The notes: generated by a model not told the origin, from the letters alone. A stretch of DNA of 64,000 nucleotides from Microvirga sp. VF16 (GCF_016864375.1 NZ_CP069354.1:1364001-1428000), one strand, 5' to 3'; positions 54,288 through 62,354 are shown, counted from the stretch's first letter. Translations and numbers: made by a program.

Positions 54288-54503
54288 ACGGTTTCCGTAG
54301 AGGCAATTAACAAAGGTTAATTCGGGTCTTTCCGGCAATCGGGCCAAGAACCTGGATGAACGGATCTCTGCCAACGAAATGATTGATCCAGGATTGCAGC
54401 GCCGACCCAAAATCGAACGGGTCCAGCCCCTTCCGTAAGCCTCAAGGCATCACCACATGAGGCGCAGGAGCGTCGTGCTCCAAAGGGATGGAAAACGAAG
54501 ACG

Positions 54504-55553
54504 ATGATAAAATTTGCTTCTCGCCGCAGTCGGGTGATGGTTGCCCTGGCGGCTGCCTTGGTCCTTGCCGGTAGCGCGGCCGAGGCTCGCGCCGGGCGGG
54601 GAAGCGGCGGCTTCGGATCGCGCGGCGCGCGCACCTATACCGCTCCGCCGGCAACCCGGACGGCGCCGGAAGCCGCAGCCCCGATCCAGCGTTCGCAAAT
54701 TCCGAACCAGGGTCCCAACATGACCCGTCCGGGCACACCGGCCCCGAATGTGGCGCAGCCGCGCCGCTTCGGCTTCGGCACGGGCCTGATGGCCGGCCTT
54801 TTCGGTGCAGGCCTGCTCGGCATGTTGTTTGGTCAGGGCTTCTTCGGCGGCCTCGGCGGCCTGGCCTCGATGCTCGGCCTGCTGCTTCAGATCGGCCTCG
54901 TGGTCCTGCTGGTCTCGTTCGCGATGAAGTGGTTCCGCAGCAGGCGTCAGCAGCCGGCCTATGCCGGTACGGGTCAGGGCTATGCCCGCTCCATGGGCGG
55001 CAGCGTGCCGCCGACCGGCGGACATCCCATGAACAGCGGCCTTGGCGGCGGTCTGGGCTCCGGCTTGGGTGGCGGTCTCGGTGGGGCCCTGGGTGGCGCT
55101 CTTGGAGGCCGGTCACAGCAGGCTCCTCGTCGTCCAGGCGTGCGCGATGAGGTCGGCATCGGCGAGAGCGATTATGCGGCTTTCGAGCGCGGTCTCGTCG
55201 AGATGCAGGACGCCTATTCGCGTGAGGATGTCGCCAAGCTCTGGACGCTCGCGACGCCCGAGATGGCTGGCTACATCCAGGAAGAGCTCAACGACAACGC
55301 CTCCCGCGGCGTCGTGAACAAGCTCTCCAACGTGCGTCTCAACCAGGGCGACCTGTCGGAAGCCTGGCGCGAGGGCACCACGGACTACGCGACCGTCGCC
55401 ATGCGCTTTGGCATCACCGATGTCATGACAGACAGGGCCACGGGCCGTGTCGTGGAAGGTGATCCGAACAAACTCGACGAGGCGACGGAACTCTGGACCT
55501 TCCGCCGCGATCAGGGCGGCCCCTGGAAGGTCTCGGCGATCCAGCAGGCTTAA
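54504..55553 (+). CDS. Tim44 domain-containing membrane protein
   Basis: A 349-residue protein with a signal-like N-terminus, a Gly- and Pro-rich segment, a hydrophobic pair around residues 95-140 (FGAGLLGMLFGQGFFGG, MLGLLLQIGLVVLLVSFA), a repetitive Gly/Leu linker (LGGGLGSGLGGGLGGALGG) and a C-terminal Tim44-like domain from about residue 215 (FERGLVEMQDAYSREDV to ELWTFRRDQGGPWKVSAIQ). Bacterial Tim44 proteins are membrane-anchored and of uncertain role. It could be the SOS-controlled gene downstream of the LexA box, but the gap is about 270 bp. Confidence 0.88.
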   Translation: MIKFASRRSRVMVALAAALVLAGSAAEARAGRGSGGFGSRGARTYTAPPATRTAPEAAAPIQRSQIPNQGPNMTRPGTPAPNVAQPRRFGFGTGLMAGLFGAGLLGMLFGQGFFGGLGGLASMLGLLLQIGLVVLLVSFAMKWFRSRRQQPAYAGTGQGYARSMGGSVPPTGGHPMNSGLGGGLGSGLGGGLGGALGGALGGRSQQAPRRPGVRDEVGIGESDYAAFERGLVEMQDAYSREDVAKLWTLATPEMAGYIQEELNDNASRGVVNKLSNVRLNQGDLSEAWREGTTDYATVAMRFGITDVMTDRATGRVVEGDPNKLDEATELWTFRRDQGGPWKVSAIQQA

Positions 55554-55573
55554 ATCTCAGTTTCACAAAGGCG

Positions 55574-55604
55574 AAAGCGGCCGGTTTGCACCGGCCGCTT
55601 TTTC
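55574..55604 (+). terminator. Terminator of the Tim44 gene
   Basis: AAAGCGGCCGG and CCGGCCGCTTT stem, followed by TTTC, about 20 bp after the stop. Confidence 0.9.
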
Positions 55605-55626
55605 ATGTCCGAAGAGTGATACACGA

Positions 55627-56208
55627 TTATTCTGCCGCCATGCGGCGACCCGCATGGAAACCTTCCTGGGCTTCCTCGATGATCTTGCTCACGAAGGCAT
55701 CAAGGTCGCCGGGATTGCGGCTGGTAATAAGACCCTGATCCGTCACTACCGCCTCGTCACGCCATTGGCCGCCGGCATTGATCATGTCAGTTTTAATCGC
55801 GTGGTAGGACGTGCACTTCCTGCCCTTGATCACACCGGCCTCGATGAGAAGCCAGGGCGCATGGCAAATGGCGGCAACGGTTTTGCCTGAGGAATAGAAA
55901 GCGCGGATGATTTCGATGGCTTTCGGTTCAGTGCGCAGCTTATCGGGATTGATCTGTCCACCGGGCAGAACGAGCGCGTCGTAGTCGGTTGGATTCACGT
56001 CCTCGATGTCCTTGTCGACGGACACGGTCTTGCCCCAGTCCGTCTTGTCCCAGCCATAGATCTTGCTGGACTTCATGCGCGATTTCGGAGCGGCGACTTC
56101 GACTGTTGCGCCGGCATCCAACAATTTTTCCTGCGGCACCATCAGCTCGGATTGCTCGAAGCCGTCGGTCACCATGATGAGGATCTTGGCCTGCTTGATG
56201 TCAGGCAT
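55627..56208 (-). CDS. DJ-1/PfpI family type 1 glutamine amidotransferase-like protein
   Basis: A 193-residue PfpI/DJ-1 fold protein. The nucleophile elbow is AAICHAPWLLIE (Cys followed by His), and Glu in DGFEQSELMVP is the conserved partner. Relatives act as deglycases, chaperones or proteases in stress. The ATG at 56208 has GGAG upstream. A perfect EcfG-type promoter (GGAAC-N16-CGTT) lies 36-60 bp upstream, so it very likely belongs to the general stress response. Confidence 0.92.
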   Translation of the reverse strand: MPDIKQAKILIMVTDGFEQSELMVPQEKLLDAGATVEVAAPKSRMKSSKIYGWDKTDWGKTVSVDKDIEDVNPTDYDALVLPGGQINPDKLRTEPKAIEIIRAFYSSGKTVAAICHAPWLLIEAGVIKGRKCTSYHAIKTDMINAGGQWRDEAVVTDQGLITSRNPGDLDAFVSKIIEEAQEGFHAGRRMAAE

Positions 56209-56243
56209 GACATTCTCCATTCCGTGGTGGGGGGCTGTTCGTG

Positions 56244-56268
56244 AACGGATGGGGTGGGGAGGGGTTCC
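56244..56268 (-). promoter_or_regulatory. EcfG promoter of the PfpI gene
   Basis: GGAAC (56268-56264), 16-bp spacer, CGTT (56247-56244) on the minus strand; an exact match to the general stress sigma factor consensus. Confidence 0.8.
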
Positions 56269-56284
56269 GATTACGGCGCCCATC

Positions 56285-56309
56285 GGAACCCTGATGGCAT
56301 GGGTCTGTT
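56285..56309 (+). promoter_or_regulatory. EcfG-like promoter of the proline-rich gene
   Basis: GGAAC (56285-56289), 16-bp spacer, TGTT (56306-56309): one mismatch in the -10. It points to the gene starting at 56345, divergent from the perfect site just to the left. Confidence 0.6.
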
Positions 56310-56344
56310 GACCCAGTCACGGATTTCCAAGCGAGGACAAAACG

Positions 56345-56566
56345 ATGGTCAATCCAGGAACGCCGACGAACGAGCCGACGCCGGGCGGCAATATCCCAAG
56401 CGAGGTGCCGCCGGGAACAATTCCGGATGAAGAGCCGGATATCGGCCCGACGGGACCTCGCACGCCCTATCCCGTCAACGATCCAGGGATCTCCGACCCG
56501 AAAGGGCCCGGCTCGGAGCCAGATTACCTGCCGGGCAACCCCACCGATCCCGGCACGCGATATTGA
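56345..56566 (+). CDS. Proline-rich small protein, unknown
   Basis: A 73-residue hydrophilic protein, roughly a quarter to a third Pro and rich in Gly, Asp, Glu and Thr (GTPTNEPTPGGNIPSEVPPG, LPGNPTDPGTRY). No signal or membrane helix; likely unfolded. GAGGA precedes the ATG and an EcfG-like promoter lies 36 bp upstream, so a small stress protein is a fair guess. Family not recognised. Confidence 0.65.
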   Translation: MVNPGTPTNEPTPGGNIPSEVPPGTIPDEEPDIGPTGPRTPYPVNDPGISDPKGPGSEPDYLPGNPTDPGTRY

Positions 56567-56604
56567 AGTGATGCATATCGTGGGCCGGCAGCGCGCATTC
56601 CGGC

Positions 56605-57330
56605 TCATATCTCGATGATGGCGTAGGGTTTGCCCGTTGGCTTCTCGATATGCTTGGCGACATTGTAGACCGGCTGTCCGCCGGGCGTGCGGCCCTCGAA
56701 ACGGCCGCGATGCGCATGGCCGTGCACGATGGCGTTCACCTTGAACCGATCGATGGTTTCAGCCAGTCGCGACGAGCCCAGGAAGGGATAGATTTCCAGC
56801 GGCTCGCTCTCGATTGTTTCTGTGATCGGCGCGTAATGGAGAATGACCATGGAGCGCTTGGCGCGAACCTGCCGCATGGCGTTCTCGAGCCGCAGTGTCT
56901 CATTCATGGTCTCGCCGACGAACTGTTTGATCGCCGGTTCACCGAAGGAGCCGAGCATGCGGCGCCCGAAGCCGCCGGCGAAGCCTTTCACGCCGACGAA
57001 GCCGACACCGTCGATCTCGACCGATTGTCCGTCGAGGACTCGCATGCCGGCATCGCGCAGGATATGTGTCACCTCTTCATGTGCACCACATTCGTAATCG
57101 TGGTTGCCGAGAACACCGACAATAGGGATCGGGCAGGATTTGATGTCCTGCGCCAGGAGTTCGGCTTCCTTGGGTCTCCCGAGATCCGTCAGATCTCCAG
57201 CCAGAACCAGAACATCGGCCTCTTTGGAGATTTCTCCGAACAGATCGCGATAGGAAACCCAGTTGTCCTCGCGAACATGAAGATCACCCATGGCGGCGAC
57301 CTTCATCAGCTGCTGTGGTTCGTCACTCAT
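56605..57330 (-). CDS. Calcineurin-like metallophosphoesterase
   Basis: A 241-residue two-metal phosphoesterase with the full motif series: G-D-L-H (residues 15-18), LAGDLTDLG, GNHDYE, HYAP and HGHAHRG. It could hydrolyse nucleotides, phosphoproteins or other phosphodiesters. The ATG at 57330 overlaps the end of the nucleotidyltransferase gene by 8 bp and has AAGGTG upstream; 57306 is another option. Last gene of a three-gene minus-strand cluster. Confidence 0.85.
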   Translation of the reverse strand: MSDEPQQLMKVAAMGDLHVREDNWVSYRDLFGEISKEADVLVLAGDLTDLGRPKEAELLAQDIKSCPIPIVGVLGNHDYECGAHEEVTHILRDAGMRVLDGQSVEIDGVGFVGVKGFAGGFGRRMLGSFGEPAIKQFVGETMNETLRLENAMRQVRAKRSMVILHYAPITETIESEPLEIYPFLGSSRLAETIDRFKVNAIVHGHAHRGRFEGRTPGGQPVYNVAKHIEKPTGKPYAIIEI

Positions 57331-58138
57331 TCCGCCATTCACCTTCGCCGCCGACATCGGCGAAGCCCCATTGCTTGACATCGATTTCATAATCGATGCG
57401 GGAGAACATCCGCCCGCGGCAGACCTTCATCTGCGGCGGCGGAAGATCGAGCTGTTTTGAGAGCCTGTCGAGAAGTTCGTCCATCACCCAGCGTGGAATC
57501 TTGTCGCGCTCGGACGGATAGATCCAGCGGAAGTTGAGCAGGTGCATGAGCATCACCTCCCAGTGCACTTCCATGTAGGCCAGCAACGCATGCCAGTCGA
57601 TTTGGTCATGCGCCTTCAGGATCGTGTGTGCCACGTCCGCGCCGTCATAACGATGGCGCAGCTGAATGAAGCATTTCGACCAGACGAGCTCGGTCGGTCC
57701 GACGATGCGCACGGGAGAGCCGAAGACCTCGATCTGGCGTGCCCGCTCGAACCATTGGTCGCCGATCGGCATGGTGCCGTTCGATGAGGCGAAGATCACG
57801 TCGAAGAAGTACTGGCCCTTGAAAACCTTGCCGAGCCAGCGATCGTCCTCGATCTCGACGGAGTAGCCGATGCTTTTGAAATGCGACAGGACCCGGGTGT
57901 AGTCACCGGCCTTGCAGAAGATGTCGAGATCCTTGGTCGGCCGCGTGATGCCCGTATAGGCGGACAGCGCATAGGTGCCTGCCAGCAGAAAGGGCAGCCC
58001 GAGATGGTTCAGCTCCCGGAGCGCCTCGGCATAGAACGCTTCGGATTCCGGATATTTGAGGGTCGGTTCCGCCTTCGCGTCCATGACGGGGACACCCGGG
58101 TGGGCACCGGAAACGAGCTCTGGATCGTGAACTGCCAT
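57323..58138 (-). CDS. Nucleotidyltransferase-fold protein
   Basis: A 271-residue protein of the polymerase-beta-like nucleotidyltransferase superfamily. G54-T55, then D70-L71-D72 and a third acidic strand FFDVIF, fit the h-G-[GST]...D-h-[DE] pattern of minimal or AbiEii-like transferases. The C-terminal half (IDWHALLAYMEVHWEVMLMH, LNFRWIYPSERDKIP) is unlike known classes that I can name. The start at 58138 (ACAAGG upstream) is preferred to 58180. It overlaps the phosphoesterase gene downstream. Confidence 0.75.
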   Translation of the reverse strand: MAVHDPELVSGAHPGVPVMDAKAEPTLKYPESEAFYAEALRELNHLGLPFLLAGTYALSAYTGITRPTKDLDIFCKAGDYTRVLSHFKSIGYSVEIEDDRWLGKVFKGQYFFDVIFASSNGTMPIGDQWFERARQIEVFGSPVRIVGPTELVWSKCFIQLRHRYDGADVAHTILKAHDQIDWHALLAYMEVHWEVMLMHLLNFRWIYPSERDKIPRWVMDELLDRLSKQLDLPPPQMKVCRGRMFSRIDYEIDVKQWGFADVGGEGEWRNE

Positions 58139-58237
58139 GGCCTTGTCCAAGCGCGGCCGAGAATGCCCCGCGTTCGACAACAGAATGGCCGTAATGAAGT
58201 TCCTTGCCGGCCGAGCTTAATGCCGGAATGAGGCGTT

Positions 58238-59818
58238 TCAGGCTCGGATCCGCCTCAGCTCGGCAGCCTTGCCGGCGACTGGTGCTCCAAGGCCGAGATT
58301 GGCCCAGACGCCGAGCAGGTCCTGCTCGAATTCGGCGACGCGTTTTTGCAGTTCTAGGGTATGGTCTTCTCCCTTCAACGGCTTGCCGTCCTTGAGCAAG
58401 CGTTGCCCGGCTTCCGCCAGGGCCTTGTCGACGAAGCGGACAATGTCCGCTTCCTTCTCGTACAGGGCGAGCCATATCAATTGAGCCATGCGGTCCGACG
58501 CGATGCCTCCGCCTGTGACCGGCGAGGCGAAATAGCCGTATTTGCGCTCGATACGCGCCTCGGCCGCGACGGCCCTGTTGAAGTGGTCTGTCTGGAGTTT
58601 CCTTTCTGAAAAACCTCGATCCGGCAGGCAGGGATGACATTTGCCCAGAGCCGCCAGGAAGGTGATGGCCTGAACCACGCGGTCGAAGCCGATCCCACTA
58701 AAGGCCGGCTCGTTCACGATCTCGCGCAAAGTCTTGGAGCCTTGGTCCAGTGCGCCGATCAGCGGATCGTAGATGGCACTTTGCAGTTTCACTGTATGGT
58801 GCATGCCTTGCACCTCGCGAGGGATCTTCGCGCCCGTGGCGGACAGAGCAAAGCGCGTGTCGAGCCACTTGTCACGAATTTGATGAGCTGCAAGCCGAAC
58901 CGGCCCCTTGATGAAAATGTCTCGCCGGAACTGCTGGTCTACCATGTGATCGCGCGTCATCTGACGCAGGGCGACGTTATCAACGCCAGCGAGAAACTCG
59001 CGCTGTTCCTTCGTGAGATGAAGTTCATCGAGGTTCTCAAGCGCGTTCGCCGGGCCGACCCAGGTGAGTTTTGCTTCACTGAGCTCCTTGGCGAGGTCCA
59101 TGAAATAGAACGGATTGGATTCCGTGTTGAAATATTCGTGGACGATGTAGTTCGGATTTTGGCTCCTGAGCCTTTCCAGTCGCTTCGCCAATTTGGGGTT
59201 GTTGGCCAGGAAGCGCATGTCCAGCTTGTTGAATGTTTCGGCGAAATCCAGGAAGGTCGAGGCACGCGATCGGGGCGAAAGCTGTGAGCCTTTGGCAACC
59301 GTATGTTCCACGAGGAGGCGCCGGAGCGGCATTGTGGAGGCCCAGCCTGGCATGCAATTGTAGGAGATGTAGGCTATGCCGCCGGGCTTCAGCTTCCTGC
59401 GGATGAACTCGACAATCGTCCGCCGGTTCTCGGGCGAGATCCAGCTATAGATCCCGTGAAGGGTGATGAAGTCGAAATCGGGCAGATCATTGCGGGTCAG
59501 GAACTCGGCGAAGCTGTCGTCGTAGAAATGAACGTTTCCGAGCCGCGCCGATTGCGAGAGCGTCCGAGCACCGGCGATGTGAGCAGGATTGAAGTCGGTG
59601 GCGTGAAACTGGATGTGCGGATTGGCGGAGGCGAGCAGATTGGTGGAAAAGCCCTGGCCGCAGCCGAGTTCGCAATAAGTGAGGGAGGGGGAGGCGAGAT
59701 CGGGCGATTGAACACCCTGCAGCAGGGCCAGGAAGCCGAGCAGGCTCGGCGTCAGCTCCTGATAGAAGCCGTAAGTGTACTCGACGTCGACAACGTAGCC
59801 CGATGACCAATCCGCCAT
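58238..59818 (-). CDS. SAM methyltransferase with regulatory domain
   Basis: A 526-residue protein. Residues of about 46-160 form a class I methyltransferase (CELGCGQGFSTNLLAS, FHATDFNPAHIAGA, DFDFITLHGIYSWI). The middle, about 215-300, fits the methyltransferase regulatory domain family (NYIVHEYFNTESNPFYFMDL), and the last 200 residues are a further helical region. Similar multi-domain methyltransferases are of unknown target. It starts a three-gene cluster with the nucleotidyltransferase 99 bp later. Confidence 0.82.
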   Translation of the reverse strand: MADWSSGYVVDVEYTYGFYQELTPSLLGFLALLQGVQSPDLASPSLTYCELGCGQGFSTNLLASANPHIQFHATDFNPAHIAGARTLSQSARLGNVHFYDDSFAEFLTRNDLPDFDFITLHGIYSWISPENRRTIVEFIRRKLKPGGIAYISYNCMPGWASTMPLRRLLVEHTVAKGSQLSPRSRASTFLDFAETFNKLDMRFLANNPKLAKRLERLRSQNPNYIVHEYFNTESNPFYFMDLAKELSEAKLTWVGPANALENLDELHLTKEQREFLAGVDNVALRQMTRDHMVDQQFRRDIFIKGPVRLAAHQIRDKWLDTRFALSATGAKIPREVQGMHHTVKLQSAIYDPLIGALDQGSKTLREIVNEPAFSGIGFDRVVQAITFLAALGKCHPCLPDRGFSERKLQTDHFNRAVAAEARIERKYGYFASPVTGGGIASDRMAQLIWLALYEKEADIVRFVDKALAEAGQRLLKDGKPLKGEDHTLELQKRVAEFEQDLLGVWANLGLGAPVAGKAAELRRIRA

Positions 59819-59853
59819 GACAATGTCCTAACTGCCCATAGACGCGCTCAGGC

Positions 59854-59892
59854 GTCAGGTGGGTACAATTATATTATTACATTGTCAGGTGG
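59854..59892 (-). promoter_or_regulatory. Putative promoter with flanking direct repeats
   Basis: Two copies of CCACCTGAC (minus strand, 59892-59884 and 59862-59854) flank an AT-rich block with a perfect TATAAT (59873-59868). The -35 is poor, so an activator or repressor may bind the direct repeats. It lies just upstream of the methyltransferase gene. Confidence 0.5.
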
Positions 59893-59943
59893 AGATGTTC
59901 TGATCAATCCCCTTATGCTTGCGGCGAAAGAGCTTGGTTAAAC

Positions 59944-60318
59944 TCAGTGATCACCGTGGGAGACCCTGACATCCCGCGGGCTGTTGAGGATTTCGAGCAG
60001 ACTCTGGGCGATGTGACGGGCTTCATCATCCTTTAGACGCAGCAGAAAAGGCGGCATCATGCCGGCCTGGAGGGCCACCACGGCCATGCCGTGCTCGTCC
60101 ATGCCGATATCGATGGTCTGGGAGGTCACGTCGACCATTTCCTCCGGCATGTCGTCACCTTCCTCGGCGCTCTCGCCGATGGCAGTGAGCAGCTGGCTCA
60201 CGGCCCGTACCAGAGAACGGGCGGCATGGGGGTCCATGACCACGGCGGTCGATTGCTCGCCTTTCTGGAATGCCAGCTGGATGTTGTCGCCTTCGAGCGT
60301 GACGGAAATACCTGCCAT
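59944..60318 (-). CDS. Conserved-looking protein of unknown function
   Basis: A 124-residue soluble acidic protein. ISVTLEGDNIQLAFQKG, VVMDPHAARSLVRAVSQLL and MMPPFLLRLKDDEARHIAQS give a strand-rich core with two helices. I do not recognise the family. It has no clear operon partner; the BON gene lies 130 bp upstream on the same strand. Confidence 0.7.
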   Translation of the reverse strand: MAGISVTLEGDNIQLAFQKGEQSTAVVMDPHAARSLVRAVSQLLTAIGESAEEGDDMPEEMVDVTSQTIDIGMDEHGMAVVALQAGMMPPFLLRLKDDEARHIAQSLLEILNSPRDVRVSHGDH

Positions 60319-60448
60319 GAGTGTCCTCGTCTTTCCCGTTCCCCATATGGGGATGGCTTACGTCAAGGGAAAGGCAAAGGCCTTGGTACGACAGATGCGC
60401 CTCGCCCCCAAGGGAAGAAGCGCATCCTGGTAAACCGAGTATGGGCAG

Positions 60449-61315
60449 TCAGATCCCGCTGCCCGAGGGCCCCCTGGTCCGGCGTGTCGATGCGACCGTG
60501 CCAGTGCCGGTGGTCTCTGGCATGCCGACACTGCCAGCGCCCGCCGCGCCTGCACCGGACATCATGGTGCCGGCAATGCCGGCATCCGCCGGTTGCTGAA
60601 TGCGCAGATTGTTCTGCACATGAGTGACGCCGGAGACGGAATCGGCGAGGTCTTCCGCATGGCGCTTCTCGAAGCGGCTGCTCACGGTGCCGGTGAGGGT
60701 GATCTCGCGGCCCGCCACCGTGACCTCGATCTCGGAGGCGTCGATGTGCGGATCTTCCGTGAGGCGGTCGTTCACGTCCTCCAGGATGCGGGCATCGGAG
60801 CGCTGATAGCCCTTCGGTCCGCGGCCGCGATGCCGGCCGGCTTCACGCATATCCCGCTCGCGGCGGCGTTCCGCGTCCTCGTCTCCGAACCAGGACCGGA
60901 CCTCGTCGCCGGCCCGCTCGAGGAAGCCGCGCTCCTCGTTGTAGTCGCGCGAGCCGCGGCCGAAGCTGTCCGATCCGTGGCGGTCGCGCCCATAGCGATC
61001 CCAGCCGTAGCGGTCCTGGTCGCGCCGGGTTCCGAAGAAGGGCCTCTCGTAGCCATCCTCGTCGCCGACCACATCGTACCAGTCGAGGGCCGATCCACCG
61101 GTGCCGTAGCCGGCCGAATCCCCGTAATCGCGCTCGCGGACATCCCGCTCCAGGCGCCAGCCTTCATCCTCGCCCGAGCGGTATCCGCGGTCGTAACCGG
61201 CGTTCCGGTCGTATCCCGCGCTGCGATTGCCGAAGCCGCGGCGGGCGATGTAGCCGTCGTCCTCGCGGTCGCGCCAGTCGAAATCCTGATTGCCGTAGCG
61301 GCGTTCATTGGCCAT
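60449..61315 (-). CDS. BON domain-containing stress protein
   Basis: A 288-residue protein. The first 160 residues are low-complexity and rich in Arg, Asp, Gly and Tyr (RNAGYDRGYRSGEDEGW); residues of about 185-255 form a BON domain (DARILEDVNDRLTEDPHIDA, GTVSSRFEKRHAEDLADSV, GVTHVQNNLRI); a Gly/Thr-rich tail follows. BON domains bind phospholipid or envelope parts. The ATG at 61315 has GAGGAG upstream and a perfect EcfG promoter (GGAAC-N17-CGTT) stands 58-83 bp away. Confidence 0.85.
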   Translation of the reverse strand: MANERRYGNQDFDWRDREDDGYIARRGFGNRSAGYDRNAGYDRGYRSGEDEGWRLERDVRERDYGDSAGYGTGGSALDWYDVVGDEDGYERPFFGTRRDQDRYGWDRYGRDRHGSDSFGRGSRDYNEERGFLERAGDEVRSWFGDEDAERRRERDMREAGRHRGRGPKGYQRSDARILEDVNDRLTEDPHIDASEIEVTVAGREITLTGTVSSRFEKRHAEDLADSVSGVTHVQNNLRIQQPADAGIAGTMMSGAGAAGAGSVGMPETTGTGTVASTRRTRGPSGSGI

Positions 61316-61372
61316 GGGAGCGCTCCTCATTGTCGTGGATTGGGGGCCACCCGAGAGTGGCGTCGCGCAACC

Positions 61373-61398
61373 AACGTGAAGGCTCGGGCGAGTGTTCC
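61373..61398 (-). promoter_or_regulatory. EcfG promoter of the BON gene
   Basis: GGAAC (61398-61394), 17-bp spacer, CGTT (61376-61373) on the minus strand, exact consensus. The expected leader is about 50 bases. Confidence 0.8.
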
Positions 61399-61722
61399 TG
61401 GGCGTAGGCGAGCGGGGCCTTGTCAAGGCTGGGCGTGACGAAATTCAATTCACCCCGGTCGGGGAGGCGGCCCTTTAGGTCATCCGGGCTGTCCGAAATC
61501 CATGAATTTTCAACGCATTTCCCGTTGTTTTCCGAAAGGGCTTTGCCTTGTAATTGCCCCATCTGTGCCTTAGGTACGGTCCATCGACATTTGGCCGGAC
61601 GACTGGGCTTCCCGCTTTGGCACTGCCGGGCGCACGTTCCTTCTCTCTACCATCTATCGACTAACGGGTGGCTGGCCCTTGGGCCCTCATCCACGTGCAA
61701 TCGACAGTGAAAAGGATTTCCC
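61399..61722 (+). promoter_or_regulatory. Upstream region and leader of cspA
   Basis: About 320 bp without a gene before cspA, long enough for the structured 5' leader seen in many cold-shock mRNAs. I cannot place its promoter with confidence. The frames here carry no protein signature. Confidence 0.4.
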
Positions 61723-61932
61723 ATGGAACAGGGAACCGTGAAGTGGTACAATGAAACCAAGGGCTATGGTTTCATCCAGCCCGACAACGGCGGCAAGGAT
61801 GTGTTCGTTCATGCGACCGCTCTCGAGCGCGCCGGCATGCGCGGCTTGCGCGAAGGCCAGAAGATCTCTTACGAGCTTCAGACCGACCAGCGCACCGGCC
61901 GCCAGTCTGCAGTGAACCTGCAGAACGCGTAA
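61723..61932 (+). CDS. cspA: Cold-shock protein
   Basis: A 69-residue single cold-shock domain RNA chaperone. RNP1 is KGYGFIQPD and RNP2 DVFVHATAL. AAGGA precedes the ATG. It is followed by a hairpin and then infA on the same strand. Regulation is probably post-transcriptional through the long leader. Confidence 0.97.
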   Translation: MEQGTVKWYNETKGYGFIQPDNGGKDVFVHATALERAGMRGLREGQKISYELQTDQRTGRQSAVNLQNA

Positions 61933-61944
61933 GGTTTGATGCCG

Positions 61945-61966
61945 GAGGACGTGCTCGCACGTCCTC
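61945..61966 (+). terminator. Hairpin between cspA and infA
   Basis: GAGGACGTG and CACGTCCTC form a perfect 9-bp stem with loop CTCG. The following sequence (TTGCATATG) is not a good T-run, so partial termination is likely. Confidence 0.65.
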
Positions 61967-62022
61967 TTGCATATGGCCGTTCCGGTTCAGGGGCGGCTTT
62001 TTTGTTATGAGGAAGGCTTTGC

Positions 62023-62304
62023 ATGGCAAAGGAAGAACTGATCACCTTTGAAGGACTTGTGACCGAAATTCTGCCGGACGCGCGCTACCGCGTGCAGCTC
62101 GACAACGGGCACGAGGTCATCGCTTACACGGCCGGCAAGATGAAGAAGAACCGCATCAAGACGCTCGCCGGCGACCGCGTGACCGTCGAGATGTCGCCCT
62201 ATGATCTGGAGAAGGGCCGGCTGATCTTCCGTCACAAGGATTCGGGTGCCTCTTCCGGTCCGCGTCCGCCGCAGCGCGGCAACCAGCAGTTCCGGCGTCG
62301 CTAA
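62023..62304 (+). CDS. infA: Translation initiation factor IF-1
   Basis: A 93-residue IF-1, an OB-fold factor that binds the ribosomal A site at initiation. [39 protein letters not shown] and [15 protein letters not shown] are diagnostic. The core is about 72 residues; a basic, Gly- and Arg-rich tail of about 20 residues ([15 protein letters not shown]) extends it. Confidence 0.95.
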   Translation: MAKEELITFEGLVTEILPDARYRVQLDNGHEVIAYTAGKMKKNRIKTLAGDRVTVEMSPYDLEKGRLIFRHKDSGASSGPRPPQRGNQQFRRR

Positions 62305-62354
62305 GAGCATCGAACCCAAAAGTGGCCCCCACTTTTGGGATGGATTCGATGCTT
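62305..62354. repeat. Palindromic repeat, CCCAAAAG type (copy 3)
   Basis: GAGCATCGAA and TTCGATGCT outer arms around CCCAAAAGTGG and CCACTTTTGGG. It starts at the base after the infA stop and precedes the infA terminator. Confidence 0.88.

Larger units (their letters stand above)
53947..54503. other. Non-coding regulatory region with DnaA, LexA and CtrA-like sites
   Basis: A 557-bp stretch without a credible protein gene. It contains one perfect DnaA box, one perfect alphaproteobacterial LexA box, a TTAACCAT motif and several AT-rich inverted repeats (ATTAAC/GTTAAT near 54306-54321). A 19-codon frame from a GTG at 54261 with AAGG just upstream is the only small frame downstream of the LexA box with a plausible ribosome site. 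The Tim44-domain gene lies downstream. Confidence 0.55.

Noticed and set aside
54300..54325. Full CtrA site (TTAA-N7-TTAA)
   Set aside because: The two TTAA are separated by six, not seven, bases.
53947..54503. Replication origin
   Set aside because: Only one perfect DnaA box, no parAB, dnaA, hemE or repABC nearby; a regulatory site is simpler.
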